Notes: a model not told the origin generated them from the sequence alone. A DNA stretch of 64,000 nt from Roseobacter sp. CCS2 (GCF_000169435.1 NZ_AAYB01000002.1:62001-126000); one strand, 5' to 3'; counted from the first letter of the stretch, positions 55,209 through 64,000 are shown. A program made the numbers and translations.

Positions 55209-56138
55209 ATGTTGGAAATTTTCCTTCAAACGCTGCCATTCTTCATGATCATTGCTTTGGGTTATGGGTCTGGCGTGACGAAATTCTTCTCGGAAGAGGC
55301 GACGGCCTATCTGACGAAGTTCGTCTTTTATTTTGCGCTGTCGGCCATGTTATTCCGGTTTTCGGCAAACTTGTCGCTGGATGCGATCCTCGATTGGCAG
55401 TTTGTGATGGCGTATTTGAGCGCCACGACGGTTGTGTACCTTATCGCCATGCGCGCGGCGCGTCGGCGCCTGGTGCCGATGACAGAGGCGGCGGTTGAAG
55501 GCCAATGTGCCGTGATCGGCAACGTGGGGTTTCTGGGTATTCCGATGCTTGTGCTGCTGCTGGGCGAAGGCGCTGTTGGCCCGGTGATGATGGTGCTGGC
55601 TGTCGATCTGATCGTCTTTGGCAGCTTGATAGTGATCCTGATCACAGGGTCGCGCGATGGCCGTATGTCGCCCAAGATTTTGTGGACGGTGGCCGTTGGC
55701 CTGATCAAGAACCCGATGATCGTGTCGATTTCGCTGGGTCTGGTTGTGTCTGCAAATAATCTGACGATCCCCGGCCCCGTGAATGATTTTCTGGCCTTGT
55801 TGGGCGCTGCGGCGACCCCCGGGGCGCTGTTTGCGATTGGCGCATCTTTGGCCAGCAAATCGGCGGAACGCGTTGCCGTTGCGGGCTGGTTGTCGTTTTG
55901 CAAACTGGTGCTGCACCCGGCGGCTGTGGCGGTTGCAGCGCTTTTTATCTTTGACGTTGATCCTTATGCTGCCGGTGTGATGATTGCCGCCGCTGCCCTG
56001 CCTGTGGCGGGCAATGTATATATTCTGGCGCAACACTATGGCGTTGCCCCGACCCGCGTATCTGCCGCGATCTTGCTATCGACAGCGGCGAGCGTCGTGA
56101 CCGTGTCGCTGATCATTGCGTGGGTGACAACGTTCTGA
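55209..56138 (+). CDS. AEC family transporter
   Basis: 309 residues with about ten membrane helices in two inverted halves, each beginning with LPFFMIIALGYGSG-type and NPMIVSISLGLVVSANNLTIP-type segments. AEC (auxin efflux carrier) proteins are secondary carriers; bacterial members move malate, malonate and similar acids. The substrate here is unknown. It starts five bases after the preceding gene's stop. Confidence 0.9.
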   Translation: MLEIFLQTLPFFMIIALGYGSGVTKFFSEEATAYLTKFVFYFALSAMLFRFSANLSLDAILDWQFVMAYLSATTVVYLIAMRAARRRLVPMTEAAVEGQCAVIGNVGFLGIPMLVLLLGEGAVGPVMMVLAVDLIVFGSLIVILITGSRDGRMSPKILWTVAVGLIKNPMIVSISLGLVVSANNLTIPGPVNDFLALLGAAATPGALFAIGASLASKSAERVAVAGWLSFCKLVLHPAAVAVAALFIFDVDPYAAGVMIAAAALPVAGNVYILAQHYGVAPTRVSAAILLSTAASVVTVSLIIAWVTTF

Positions 56139-56176
56139 ACCTGCGCTAGCCCTTGGAGAAACGAAAGGGTGCGCGC

Positions 56177-57004
56177 ATGGAAACGATATCTGAAAATCGC
56201 TGTTACGGTGGAACGCAGGGCGTTTACAAACATGCCTCAAAGGCTTGTTCCTGTGATATGACCTTTGCGGTGTTTTTACCCGAAGAGGCCGCCCATGGTC
56301 CGGTCCCTATGCTGTGGTTTTTGTCCGGTCTGACCTGCACCCATGAGAACGCGATGACGAAGGCGGGCGCGCAGGCCTGGGCTGCTGAGCAGGGGATTGC
56401 TTTGGTGTATCCTGATACCTCGCCGCGGGGCGATGATGTGCCAAATGATGAGGCCTATGATCTGGGGCAAGGTGCGGGTTTTTATATTGATGCGACGCAG
56501 GCCCCTTGGGATCAGCATTTCAAGATGTGGACTTATGTGACCGATGAATTGCCCGCGCTGTTGGCCGCGAATTTCCCGTTGGATATGTCGCGCCAATCCA
56601 TCGCGGGCCATTCCATGGGTGGTCATGGTGCGCTGACGATGGCGATGGCTTTGCCGGGGCGGTTTAAGTCCGTGTCTGCTTTCGCGCCAATTTGTCATCC
56701 GACCGCAAGCGATTGGGGCCGCAAACAGTTTGCCGCCTATTGGGGGGATGAGGCGAACTGGGGTCCGCATGACGCGACCTTGTTGATGCAGGACGCAGGC
56801 TTTGATGGTCCTGTGTTGATTGACACGGGCACCGATGATCAGTTTGGCGATTTGTTGGGGACCGAACATTTGGCCCAAGCCATGGCTGCCAAGCGGCAGG
56901 AAGGCCAAGTCCGGTTGCAAAAGGGCTATGACCATTCGTATTTCTTTATCGCGACCTTCATGGAAGATCATGTCGCCTTTCATGCAGAGGCGCTTTACGC
57001 GTGA
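56177..57004 (+). CDS. fghA: S-formylglutathione hydrolase
   Basis: 275 residues from ATG 56177, with AAAGGG upstream; eight extra codons upstream are unlikely. The esterase-D pattern is complete: LSGLTCTHENAMTKAGAQ near the N-terminus, the nucleophile GHSMGGHGALTMA, and the Asp/His triad members in IDTGTDDQFGD and YDHSYFFIATF. It hydrolyses S-formylglutathione to formate and glutathione in formaldehyde oxidation. The class III alcohol dehydrogenase (adhI) is not adjacent. The stop overlaps the next gene (GTGA). Confidence 0.95.
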   Translation: METISENRCYGGTQGVYKHASKACSCDMTFAVFLPEEAAHGPVPMLWFLSGLTCTHENAMTKAGAQAWAAEQGIALVYPDTSPRGDDVPNDEAYDLGQGAGFYIDATQAPWDQHFKMWTYVTDELPALLAANFPLDMSRQSIAGHSMGGHGALTMAMALPGRFKSVSAFAPICHPTASDWGRKQFAAYWGDEANWGPHDATLLMQDAGFDGPVLIDTGTDDQFGDLLGTEHLAQAMAAKRQEGQVRLQKGYDHSYFFIATFMEDHVAFHAEALYA

Positions 57005-57447
57005 TCTATGTGGACGCCGATGCCTGCCCGGTGAAGGCCGAGGTGGAACGGGTTGGCACGCGGCATAAGCTGCGCATGTTTGTGGTGTCGAATGGCGGCA
57101 TTCGCCCGTCGCCCAATCCGTTTGTGGAAACTGTGGTGGTGCCCGATGGCCCTGACGTGGCCGATATGTGGATTGCAGATCGGGCAACCAACGGTGATGT
57201 GGTGATCACGGGTGATATCCCGCTGGCCGCGCGCTGCATCGAGAACGGTGCGCTGGTGCTGAAACATAATGGCGAGGCGCTGACGCAGGCCAATATCGGC
57301 AATGTGCTGGCGACCCGTGATTTGATGACCGATATGCGCGCCGCTGATCCGTTCCGGCAAGGCGGCGGCAAGCCGTTTAGCAAAGCAGACAGGGCGCGGT
57401 TTCTGGATGGGCTGGAACGGGCTGTGCGCGCGGCGGCAAAGCTATGA
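57001..57447 (+). CDS. YaiI/YqxD (DUF188) family protein
   Basis: 148 residues starting at GTG 57001 and overlapping the fghA stop by four bases. The PIN-like N-terminus IYVDADACPVKAEVERV has the conserved acidic pair. IADRATNGDVVITGDIPLAARCIENGA and GGGKPFSKADRARFLD complete the family pattern. Function is unproven; nuclease-like activity is suggested by the fold. It overlaps the next gene at ATGA. Confidence 0.9.
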   Translation: MIYVDADACPVKAEVERVGTRHKLRMFVVSNGGIRPSPNPFVETVVVPDGPDVADMWIADRATNGDVVITGDIPLAARCIENGALVLKHNGEALTQANIGNVLATRDLMTDMRAADPFRQGGGKPFSKADRARFLDGLERAVRAAAKL

Positions 57448-58397
57448 CGCAGATGTCCAACGCCAAGCTTGGCGCGATTTGTGCGACGTTTGCAGTGACC
57501 TTTTTTGCCATCAATGATGTGGCGATCAAGTTTCTGAGCGGGGGTTATGCGCTGCATCAGGTGGTGCTGATCCGGTCGGTCATTGGGTTGCTGATTATCG
57601 TTTGTGTGATTGCGCCTATGACGACAGGCCGGGCGCTGGCGCGTACCAAGAAGCTGAAAATGCACATGTTTCGCGGGCTGTGCGTTGTCTTTGCCAATAT
57701 GACCTTCTTTCTGGGGTTGGCAGCGATGTCTTTGGCCGATGCGGTGGCGATTTTCTTTATCAGCCCGCTGGTGATCACGCTGTTTTCGGTTCTGTTTCTG
57801 GGTGAAGTTGTGGGGCCAAGGCGCTGGGCCGCGATTGGCGTGGGGTTCATTGGGGTTCTGGTGATGATGCGCCCCGGCACGGCGTCATTTCAGGTGGCAT
57901 CGCTTCTACCATTGGCGGCCGCGTTTTTCTATGCGGCGATCCATATCACCACCCGCCGGATTGGCGGGACCGAGAGTGCGGCGACGATGGCGTTTTATAT
58001 CCAACTGATGTTCATCATCGTGGGGGTTTCCTTTGGTTTGATCGTGGGCGATGGCCGGTTTGGCGATCAGTCTGATCCATCGCTGGCGTTCCTGTTCCGC
58101 GCATGGAGCTGGCCTGTGGTAGCGGATTATCCTGTTTTCCTGATTATCGGTGTGGGGATCGGGCTGGGCGGTTATCTGATTTCTCAGGCGTACCGCGTCG
58201 CCGAGGCATCCTATGTAGCGCCGTTTGAATATCTGGCGCTGCCGATGTCGGTTATCTTCGGCATGGTGATTTTTGGCGAATTTCCCGATGCATGGGATTA
58301 TCTGGGTATGGTGCTGATCCTTGGGGCAGGGCTATTCACGATCTGGCGCGAGGCGCAGGTCAAGCCGGGTGCTTTACAGCGGCCTTTGCGGCGTTAG
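57444..58397 (+). CDS. EamA/DMT family transporter
   Basis: 317 residues with ten membrane helices in two EamA units (SNAKLGAICATFAVTFFAINDVAIKF..., and the second beginning near GTASFQVASLLPLAAAFFYAAIHITTRR). GPLxAIFFISPLVITLFSVLFLGEVVGPRRW is the typical end of unit one. Drug/metabolite transporters of this kind export small metabolites. It is translationally coupled to yaiI. There is no cue to the substrate. Confidence 0.92.
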   Translation: MTQMSNAKLGAICATFAVTFFAINDVAIKFLSGGYALHQVVLIRSVIGLLIIVCVIAPMTTGRALARTKKLKMHMFRGLCVVFANMTFFLGLAAMSLADAVAIFFISPLVITLFSVLFLGEVVGPRRWAAIGVGFIGVLVMMRPGTASFQVASLLPLAAAFFYAAIHITTRRIGGTESAATMAFYIQLMFIIVGVSFGLIVGDGRFGDQSDPSLAFLFRAWSWPVVADYPVFLIIGVGIGLGGYLISQAYRVAEASYVAPFEYLALPMSVIFGMVIFGEFPDAWDYLGMVLILGAGLFTIWREAQVKPGALQRPLRR

Positions 58398-58427
58398 GGT
58401 TCGGATCAGTTAGAGATAGGAGTGGTT

Positions 58428-59048
58428 ATGGGCATTCAGGCCGTTGTGTTTGATATCGGAAACGTGCTGATCGAATGGCAGCCGGAACGGTTTTTTGATG
58501 GTGTCATCGGCGCAGACCGCCGCCGTGCGATGTTTGCCGCCATTGACCTGCACGGGATCAATGATGAGGTCGATCGCGGCGGGAATTTCCATGACACGAT
58601 TGTCGCTGCGGCCAAGGCGAACCCTGATTGGCATGATGAGGTGATGATGTGGCACGACCGCTGGATCGAGATGGCGGCCCCGGCGATTGACCATTCAGTC
58701 CGATTGTTGCGGGCGTTGCGTGGCGCGGGTGTGCCTGTCTTTGCGCTGACGAATTTTGGTATTCAGACATTTGAAATTGCCGAACCTGTTTATCCGTTCT
58801 TGGACGAATTCGACCGCCGTTATATCTCGGGCCATATGGGGGTGATCAAGCCGGAGGCTGATATCTACCAAATGGTCGAGGATGATTGCGGGGTGCCGCC
58901 CGGTGGCCTGCTGTTTGCCGATGACCGGATTGACAATATTCATGTGGCGGCTGCGCGTGGTTGGCAAACGCATTTGTTTGAAGGGCCACAGGGCTGGGCT
59001 GACAGGTTGGTGGCCGAAGGGTTGCTAGGCAAAGAGGCGGCAGCATGA
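58428..59048 (+). CDS. HAD-family hydrolase (HAD-IA type)
   Basis: 206 residues from ATG 58428 (AGGAG five bases upstream). The catalytic motif I VVFDIGNVLIEW has the nucleophile Asp, but the second Asp of DxD is replaced by Gly-Asn, as in many HAD-IA enzymes. Motif II is FALTNFG (Thr), and motif III/IV is KPEADIYQMV with FADDRIDN. Members dephosphorylate small metabolites or dehalogenate. It overlaps the next gene by ATGA. Confidence 0.9.
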   Translation: MGIQAVVFDIGNVLIEWQPERFFDGVIGADRRRAMFAAIDLHGINDEVDRGGNFHDTIVAAAKANPDWHDEVMMWHDRWIEMAAPAIDHSVRLLRALRGAGVPVFALTNFGIQTFEIAEPVYPFLDEFDRRYISGHMGVIKPEADIYQMVEDDCGVPPGGLLFADDRIDNIHVAAARGWQTHLFEGPQGWADRLVAEGLLGKEAAA

Positions 59049-59959
59049 CCGTGCTGATCCCCTTTGAGGAAGGCCAAAGGAACCTTGATTGGCTGGCGCT
59101 GACAGATGCATTGGCGGCAGGGCATGACGGGCCCAAGGCGGATGTGGCCGATGTGTTTCTTTATGAGGGTGACAATACACTGCTGAACCGTTCGGCCTGG
59201 ATCGCGGGGCTGGGATTGGCAGTGAAATGCGCGACGATCTTTCCTGGCAACAAAGCCGCCGGCAAGCCTGCGATTGGCGGGGCTGTGAACCTGTTTTCAG
59301 GGCGCGATGGGACGCTGGAGGCGATTTTAGATTTCGCTTTGGTGACCAAGTGGAAGACGGCGGGCGATAGTCTGTTGGCGGCCCGGCGCTTGGCGCGGCC
59401 AGATAGCAAAAATATCCTGATTGTGGGGGCCGGGACCGTTGGGCATTCGCTGCGCGAGGCTTATGGTGCGGCTTTTCCGCAGGTGCAGTTTACGGTCTGG
59501 AACCGGTCGCAGGCAGGGGCAGAGGCACTGCAAGCGGCCTTTCCGGATATTGCAATCGCGGACGATTTGGAAACGGCGGTGAAAGGTGCCGATATGATTA
59601 CATCGGCCACGATGACAACCGAACCGCTTATCAAAGGGGCGTGGTTGCAGCCCGGCCAGCATGTGGATCTGATTGGCGCTTATCGCCCGGACATGCGCGA
59701 GGTGGATGATAAGGCGTTGCAACGCGCGCGTGTTTTTGTGGACAGTCGTGAGACCACGATCGGACATATAGGTGAGTTGAAAATCCCCATCGCGTCAGGC
59801 GCATTTGATGCTGATGACGTGGTTGCCGATTACTATCAGCTAAATCGCTTCAAACGCCATAATCCCGCCGAGATTACCCTGTTTAAGAACGGCGGTGGCG
59901 CGCATCTGGATTTGATGACGGCCAGGTACATACTGGAAGCCTGGTCTGGTTCAGTCTAA
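59045..59959 (+). CDS. Ornithine cyclodeaminase/mu-crystallin family protein
   Basis: 304 residues. The NAD(P)-binding Rossmann segment reads ILIVGAGTVGHSLREAYGAAFP. The conserved SATMTTEPLIKGAWLQPGQHVDLIGAYRPDMREVDD follows, as in ornithine cyclodeaminase and delta-1-pyrroline-2-carboxylate and iminosuccinate reductases. The beta-hydroxyaspartate cycle enzyme BhcD belongs to this family, but its partner genes are absent, so that role is not claimed. It is coupled to the HAD gene. Confidence 0.87.
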   Translation: MTVLIPFEEGQRNLDWLALTDALAAGHDGPKADVADVFLYEGDNTLLNRSAWIAGLGLAVKCATIFPGNKAAGKPAIGGAVNLFSGRDGTLEAILDFALVTKWKTAGDSLLAARRLARPDSKNILIVGAGTVGHSLREAYGAAFPQVQFTVWNRSQAGAEALQAAFPDIAIADDLETAVKGADMITSATMTTEPLIKGAWLQPGQHVDLIGAYRPDMREVDDKALQRARVFVDSRETTIGHIGELKIPIASGAFDADDVVADYYQLNRFKRHNPAEITLFKNGGGAHLDLMTARYILEAWSGSV

Positions 59960-59993
59960 GAGGCGCAAATTGTTTGCGTGAAAGGCTTTTCTT

Positions 59994-60926
59994 TTGTTGG
60001 TGTGGTTCTTGGTACCTGTGGCGATTGTTGTTGCGGCATATGTCGCGGCGCGCCCTTTCATCGTTGAACGCAGCCGTCCGGCCATTGGTCCGTCCGAGCG
60101 TCATGGAGCCAAAGGCGAATTCATTCAGCTTTCGCAGGGTGTCACCCATTGCCGGTGGGCCGGGTCGGCCCGGGGACCGGTGGCTGTGGTCGTGCATGGC
60201 GTGGCATCGCCCATGATCTCAATGGAGGCGGTGGCCGATGGGTTGGGTAAACTGGGCTATCGCGTTTTGATGTATGATCTTTACGGGCGTGGTTTGTCTG
60301 ATGCTCCGGCAGGCAAACAGGATCGTGCGTTTTTCCTGCGACAACTATCCGATCTTTGCGCCTATCATGGGCTGACAGAAGAACTGACGATTGCAGGTTT
60401 TTCCATGGGCGGCAGCATCGCGACAGCCTTTGCGACGGAATATCCCCATAGCGTCAATCGGGTTATTTTGATTGCCAGCGCTGGTGTCAAAATCAACGAA
60501 AGCCGCTTTTCGCGGTTTTGCCGCCGGGTGCCCGGTTTGGGTGATTGGGCGCATGCGATGTTTGGCCATAAACGCATCCGCAACGCGATCCCTGCGCAGG
60601 GTGCAACCCGTGATGTTGATGCCGTCCTGCAAGCCCAACGTAATGAGTTGAACCGCCGCGGTTATCTGCCTGCCATTCTGTCCAGCCGCCGGGGTATGCT
60701 GGCGGAAAATCTGGAAGACGACCATCGCAAGCTGTTCCGGCAAGGGATTTCGGTTACGGCGATTTGGGGCGGCGCGGACCCGATCATACCTTTGCGTGCG
60801 GTGGGTGAATTGGGTTTGTGGAACCGCGATGCCCGTCAAGAAGTGATCGCCGGGGCAGACCATGGTTTGCCCTATACCCACGGCAAGGAATTGGCTAATG
60901 CGTTGCGTGCAACACTGCGTGGCTGA
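59994..60926 (+). CDS. Membrane-anchored alpha/beta hydrolase
   Basis: 310 residues starting at TTG 59994 (GAAAGG upstream). An N-terminal hydrophobic segment (WFLVPVAIVVAAYVA) anchors the protein. The hydrolase fold follows: VVHGVASPMISM, the nucleophile GFSMGGSIAT, acid in WGGADPIIPL and base in GADHGLPYTHG. A cap with a basic patch (RRVPGLGDWAHAMFGHKR) is present. Substrate is unknown. Confidence 0.85.
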   Translation: MLVWFLVPVAIVVAAYVAARPFIVERSRPAIGPSERHGAKGEFIQLSQGVTHCRWAGSARGPVAVVVHGVASPMISMEAVADGLGKLGYRVLMYDLYGRGLSDAPAGKQDRAFFLRQLSDLCAYHGLTEELTIAGFSMGGSIATAFATEYPHSVNRVILIASAGVKINESRFSRFCRRVPGLGDWAHAMFGHKRIRNAIPAQGATRDVDAVLQAQRNELNRRGYLPAILSSRRGMLAENLEDDHRKLFRQGISVTAIWGGADPIIPLRAVGELGLWNRDARQEVIAGADHGLPYTHGKELANALRATLRG

Positions 60927-60971
60927 CAGGCCCTGCTTTTCATTGCGCAGACTGCGCGCTATCCCAATCAG

Positions 60972-62027
60972 ATGACAGTACAAGAGGCATATCAGCAGGC
61001 GGTCGCGGCAGGCACACTTCATGCCGATGATGCGCAGCTTGCCGTGTTACCAGAGTTGGAGCGCGTGCGCGCTGCTTTGGCAGAACCCGTCAAACGTGGT
61101 GGGTTTTTTCGCAAAGCCCCTGACGCCATTCCCGGCCTTTATATGTGGGGAGGGGTTGGTCGTGGTAAATCCATGCTGATGGATTTGCTGTATGATTTGG
61201 TTGATGCCCCAAAACAGCGCCGCCATTTTCATGCCTTCATGCAATGGGTTCATGCTGAGATGACGCAGGCGCGCAAGCGTGGTGTCGATGATGCATTGGC
61301 CCCTGTGGCAGCAAAACTGGCTGATGAGGTTCGTTTTCTGGCGTTTGATGAAATGCAGATTTCCGACATCACCGATGCGATGCTGGTGGGCCGGTTGTTC
61401 GAGGCTTTGTTTGCGCGTGGCGTTGTTGTGGTCACCACCTCGAACCGCCCGCCTGATGATCTTTATAAGGATGGGTTGAACCGTCAGCTGTTCACACCGT
61501 TCATCGCACTTTTGAAAGAAAAGATGGTCGTGCATGAGTTGGCAAGCGACACTGACTATCGTCAGGATCGGCTGGCCGGCACACCAAGCTATTTTACCCC
61601 AGTTGATCAGGCCGCGCGGCAGGCGATTGCAGATATCTGGGCACACCTGAGCAACGGAAAATCGGAACCTTTGGTCTTGCATGTGAAGGGACGTCAGGTC
61701 GAATTGCCCGATTTTCACAACGGGGTGGCCAAGGCAAAGTTCTTTGATTTGTGCGGGCGGCCTTTGGGGGCTGGCGATTATCTGGCACTGGCCGAGGCGG
61801 TACGCGTTCTGATCCTTGAGGATATCCCGGCGCTGTCGCGGCACAATTTTAATGAAGCCAAGCGGTTTGTGACGCTGATTGATGCGCTGTATGAGGCGCG
61901 CGTTCAGTTGATCTGTTCGGCAGCCGCCCCGCCAGAGATGCTTTATGTTGAAGGCACCGGAACGTTTGAGTTTGAACGCACGGCAAGTCGATTGCGCGAA
62001 ATGCAGTCGGCCGATTGGGCAGCTTAG
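60972..62027 (+). CDS. zapE: Cell division protein ZapE (AFG1-like ATPase)
   Basis: 351 residues. Walker A is GGVGRGKSML, Walker B is FLAFDEMQISD, and the sensor and arginine-finger regions TSNRPPDDLYKDGLNRQLFTPFIALL follow. The C-terminal region RLIDALYEARVQLICSA closes the AFG1 pattern. ZapE is a cytoplasmic ATPase associated with the division ring in proteobacteria and related to mitochondrial Afg1/Lace1. ATG 60972 has a modest upstream purine run. Confidence 0.93.
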   Translation: MTVQEAYQQAVAAGTLHADDAQLAVLPELERVRAALAEPVKRGGFFRKAPDAIPGLYMWGGVGRGKSMLMDLLYDLVDAPKQRRHFHAFMQWVHAEMTQARKRGVDDALAPVAAKLADEVRFLAFDEMQISDITDAMLVGRLFEALFARGVVVVTTSNRPPDDLYKDGLNRQLFTPFIALLKEKMVVHELASDTDYRQDRLAGTPSYFTPVDQAARQAIADIWAHLSNGKSEPLVLHVKGRQVELPDFHNGVAKAKFFDLCGRPLGAGDYLALAEAVRVLILEDIPALSRHNFNEAKRFVTLIDALYEARVQLICSAAAPPEMLYVEGTGTFEFERTASRLREMQSADWAA

Positions 62028-62179
62028 GCCGAAGGCGGATAGGTTTTGCCGCAGTATAAAAACGTCCAAAATGCTGCGCGGTATGTGGTGAATTTTTGGT
62101 ATACGCCAATCACCAACATCCCGCGCAGCATCTACATGTGTTTTCAGGTCGTGTTTTCTGTCAACAGGTTACAGTGCGA

Positions 62180-62596
62180 CTAGTTTCCCATGCATGTCTG
62201 TATTTCCTGCGCACGGTTTGCCCGCTTTTCGGCCAATTCGCGTGTCGTATCTGCGATAACCTGTCGTTCAAAGTCCGGGTCAATCCGAATTCTTTCGCCC
62301 CCCTGTGAAACAAGCTGGTAGTAACACAGGTAACGGCGATCATTTCCGTCCAGATCTGGGGCGATACAGCGTGCGGTCCGGAACTCTGGGTCGGTATTCA
62401 CTTCCGACAAATTCAGACTTCGCATGGACTCGACTTCGATCCCTCTGGCGTACCCTCGTTCGAGGTTATTTTCTGCAAATGAGATATCGTTTTTCATACC
62501 CTGTATATTGTTGTCGAATGTAAATTCACAAATCTTGTTCCCAAGACCGCATGCAGAAAGAGTGACGAGCGCTGAGGCGAGTAGATATTTTTTCAT
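62180..62596 (-). CDS. Small lipoprotein, member A of a three-paralogue cluster
   Basis: 138 residues from the ATG at 62596; longer frames upstream lack a signal pattern. The lipobox ends TLSAC. The mature part has cysteines in ICEF, TARCI, LCYY and at the C-terminus (QTCMGN), a FAENNLERGYARGIE motif and a GGERIRID turn. The same spacing and motifs recur in the two genes upstream on the same strand. Function is unknown; a periplasmic-facing anchored protein with two disulfides is likely. Base composition is lower in G+C than in zapE. Confidence 0.7.
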   Translation of the reverse strand: MKKYLLASALVTLSACGLGNKICEFTFDNNIQGMKNDISFAENNLERGYARGIEVESMRSLNLSEVNTDPEFRTARCIAPDLDGNDRRYLCYYQLVSQGGERIRIDPDFERQVIADTTRELAEKRANRAQEIQTCMGN

Positions 62597-62700
62597 TGGG
62601 AGCTTTCGGAGTATTTTTGTTGGGTTCATAATAGACGTAAGATGTTGATAAGATGTCATTATTTATCCTGTTGGTTTGTGAGGTTTCTACGATCAGCGAT

Positions 62701-63078
62701 CTATTCGGGGTGTGTTCTCCGGCAGGCGGCAACCCGTTGATTTATAATGGGCTGTAGCCTGTTCTGCTCTGCACGCCCGGCAGCTAATTCCCGTCGGGCT
62801 GCGCTGATATTGACGGGCACTTTCTTTTCATAGGTTTCTTCAATCCACGCCCAACACGGATCATTCTCGCGGGCAAAGATATTTTCGCAATTTTCGTTGC
62901 TGCGTTTGTAACGTGTGGCGTCTTCCAGGCGGTAGCCCCGATCAATATCGCTGGCCAATCTATCCAGCTTCGCGGTCTCCCGGTTATGGAGATAGGTCAC
63001 GTCGTCTATGCACCGCTCCAGAGGGGAGGCGCAGGCGGTCAAGACAGCCATAGGCAGCAAAAGTAAGGCGTTTCGCAT
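62701..63078 (-). CDS. Small lipoprotein, member B of a three-paralogue cluster
   Basis: 125 residues with a signal peptide ending VLTAC (lipobox). Mature cysteines occur in ERCIDD, ENCENIF, DPCWAW and AACRR. The shared helix is ASDIDRGYRLED. The VPVNISAARRELAAGR segment aligns with the post-turn helix of A and C. It lies 104 bp upstream of member A, in the same orientation. I do not know the family. Confidence 0.7.
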   Translation of the reverse strand: MRNALLLLPMAVLTACASPLERCIDDVTYLHNRETAKLDRLASDIDRGYRLEDATRYKRSNENCENIFARENDPCWAWIEETYEKKVPVNISAARRELAAGRAEQNRLQPIINQRVAACRRTHPE

Positions 63079-63177
63079 TGTTGTTCCTTGTCGTCTATTT
63101 GTGTGGCAATCACGCTATCCGCCATCCAAGCAAGCAGCGCGTCATGGCGGCCTGCCTGAACAGCGAAAGCGTTATTG

Positions 63178-63660
63178 TTACTGACGTATCGAAAGTTCTT
63201 TTGCGCCATCTCTGGAGAAATGTTCGTTTTGTCCGACAAGGCCGGGGTTTGCCTGTTCACATTTTGCAAATTCGCGCGCGACAAAGACTTCTGTGTCGGC
63301 TCTGGTTTCGCCACCAAGACGTTCGATGAAGCGCTCGCGGAGGCGGCGCTCACTGCGCATGGAAATCGGCACTCTTTCATTTCCTGCGCCAAGAAGAACT
63401 TCGCAGTTGAACTCTGCGATTGTACCGTCTGGCGCTACACTCTGGCATCTGCTGCGCCATGCCAATTCGTCAGCGCCAAGGAATTCAGAGGCGTTCATTT
63501 CGCCCACCCCATATCCACGCCGGAGGTTGCGTTCGGTCACCTGCACTTGCTTTTCAAGATCGAGCCCTTCGAAGAATACATCGCGCTTGCACTCATCGAG
63601 TGGTGTCCAAGAACAGGCCGCAAGGGCCAGAAATGGCAAAGCCAAAAGGGGTTTTCGCAT
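63178..63660 (-). CDS. Small lipoprotein, member C of a three-paralogue cluster
   Basis: 160 residues from the ATG at 63660; the frame opens four codons earlier. The lipobox is ALAAC. Cysteines lie in DECKRD, SRCQSV, FNCEVL and AKCEQ. The shared helix is TERNLRRGYGVGE and the turn is NERVPISM. It is longer than A and B by a charged C-terminal tail (EHFSRDGAKELSIRQ). It is the first gene of the cluster; each gene has about 100 bp upstream, so separate promoters are possible. Confidence 0.7.
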   Translation of the reverse strand: MRKPLLALPFLALAACSWTPLDECKRDVFFEGLDLEKQVQVTERNLRRGYGVGEMNASEFLGADELAWRSRCQSVAPDGTIAEFNCEVLLGAGNERVPISMRSERRLRERFIERLGGETRADTEVFVAREFAKCEQANPGLVGQNEHFSRDGAKELSIRQ

Positions 63661-64000
63661 GAGGGTCTCCACTTATTGCGGCAGGCCATAGCCGCCGCTT
63701 ATGCATTTGTTGTTTAAAATGTTTGAGATGGAACTGATGAAACTACAGGTGATTTTGGCGCTTTGAGCTTTTTCGGTGTTTGTAAAAAATCTTAAACAGC
63801 GCACACACTTACGTTCACATTGTCGTGAATAAACAATGCGACCCCTCAGCAGGGCAAGTGCAGGTAGGGTGATATTCGTATTCGTGACAAATTTGTAACA
63901 ATTATCACGAACGGCCCATGTTTGCCGGTCTAAACTGACAGGCGTGCATCGCCTTAGATCGTTTTGAATGTGCCCGATTTCGGATCGTAGGATTCTAGGC
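63661..64000. other. Terminal non-coding region with an inverted repeat
   Basis: 340 bp without a credible gene, A+T-rich from 63760 onwards. TTCGTGA (63881-63887) and TCACGAA (63905-63911) are perfect arms around a 17-base A+T-rich centre, with the shape of a regulator-binding site or upstream region of a gene beyond the window edge. Confidence 0.35.

Noticed and set aside
59045-59959. BhcD (iminosuccinate reductase) of the beta-hydroxyaspartate cycle
   Set aside because: The family fits, but none of the partner genes bhcA, bhcB or bhcC is present nearby, so only the family level is claimed.

Overview
The window reads as chromosome of an alphaproteobacterium of the Rhodobacteraceae (Roseobacter group). 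This is inferred from gene content and style: moderate-to-high G+C, ATGA/GTGA-coupled gene chains, a 548-residue ETF-ubiquinone oxidoreductase, an Lrp regulator divergent from alanine dehydrogenase, Hint-domain and RTX M10 proteins, a short LOV photoreceptor and a two-domain cold-shock protein. No database search was possible, so all family names rest on motif recognition. I saw no tRNA, rRNA, IS element, prophage or CRISPR array.

Layout. 0-8.3 kb: end of an inositol-monophosphatase-type gene, a WYL regulator divergent from a RidA gene with a clear operator between them, cytochrome b561, a DUF523 protein, GDP-mannose pyrophosphorylase/phosphomannose isomerase, a cold-shock gene pair, a membrane-anchored TPR protein, an atypical SDR and an unknown protein. 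8.5-27.5 kb: a cell-surface island of three very large genes. The first is a 3437-residue exported protein made mostly of 23 DUF11-like repeats. It is followed after one base by a 1137-residue outer-membrane barrel-type protein. Opposite them is a 1657-residue classical autotransporter. 27.9-33.3 kb: pheS and pheT separated by three small genes and several palindromic repeat elements, then ytoQ. 33.3-38 kb: VOC protein, a truncated GNAT gene, GST, mscL, a hydrolase, and alanine dehydrogenase with its Lrp-type regulator. 38.1-40.3 kb: an RTX metalloprotease overlapping a TbpB-like lipoprotein gene. 40.3-43.3 kb: an FrhB/BciB-like flavo-iron-sulfur protein and a SnoaL-like gene pair divergent from an HxlR regulator. 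43.5-51 kb: asd, a Hint protein, a small exported protein, a MuiA-type protein, a LOV protein, a hydrolase and a DUF418 protein behind a 26-bp perfect palindrome. 51-62 kb: FkbM methyltransferase, ETF-QO, greA, and a long co-directional series (AEC transporter, fghA, yaiI, EamA transporter, HAD hydrolase, ornithine-cyclodeaminase-like protein, hydrolase, zapE). 62.2-63.7 kb: three tandem, mutually related small lipoproteins of unknown function.

Most notable: (1) the giant repeat protein / outer-membrane barrel pair, whose repeats alternate in blocks of Cys-free and Cys-containing subtypes (4-5-4-5-4); (2) the protease/TbpB-like lipoprotein overlap; (3) palindromic elements abutting stop codons, one of which forms the 3' end of a truncated acetyltransferase gene; (4) the three-paralogue lipoprotein cluster; (5) two well-formed palindromic operators.
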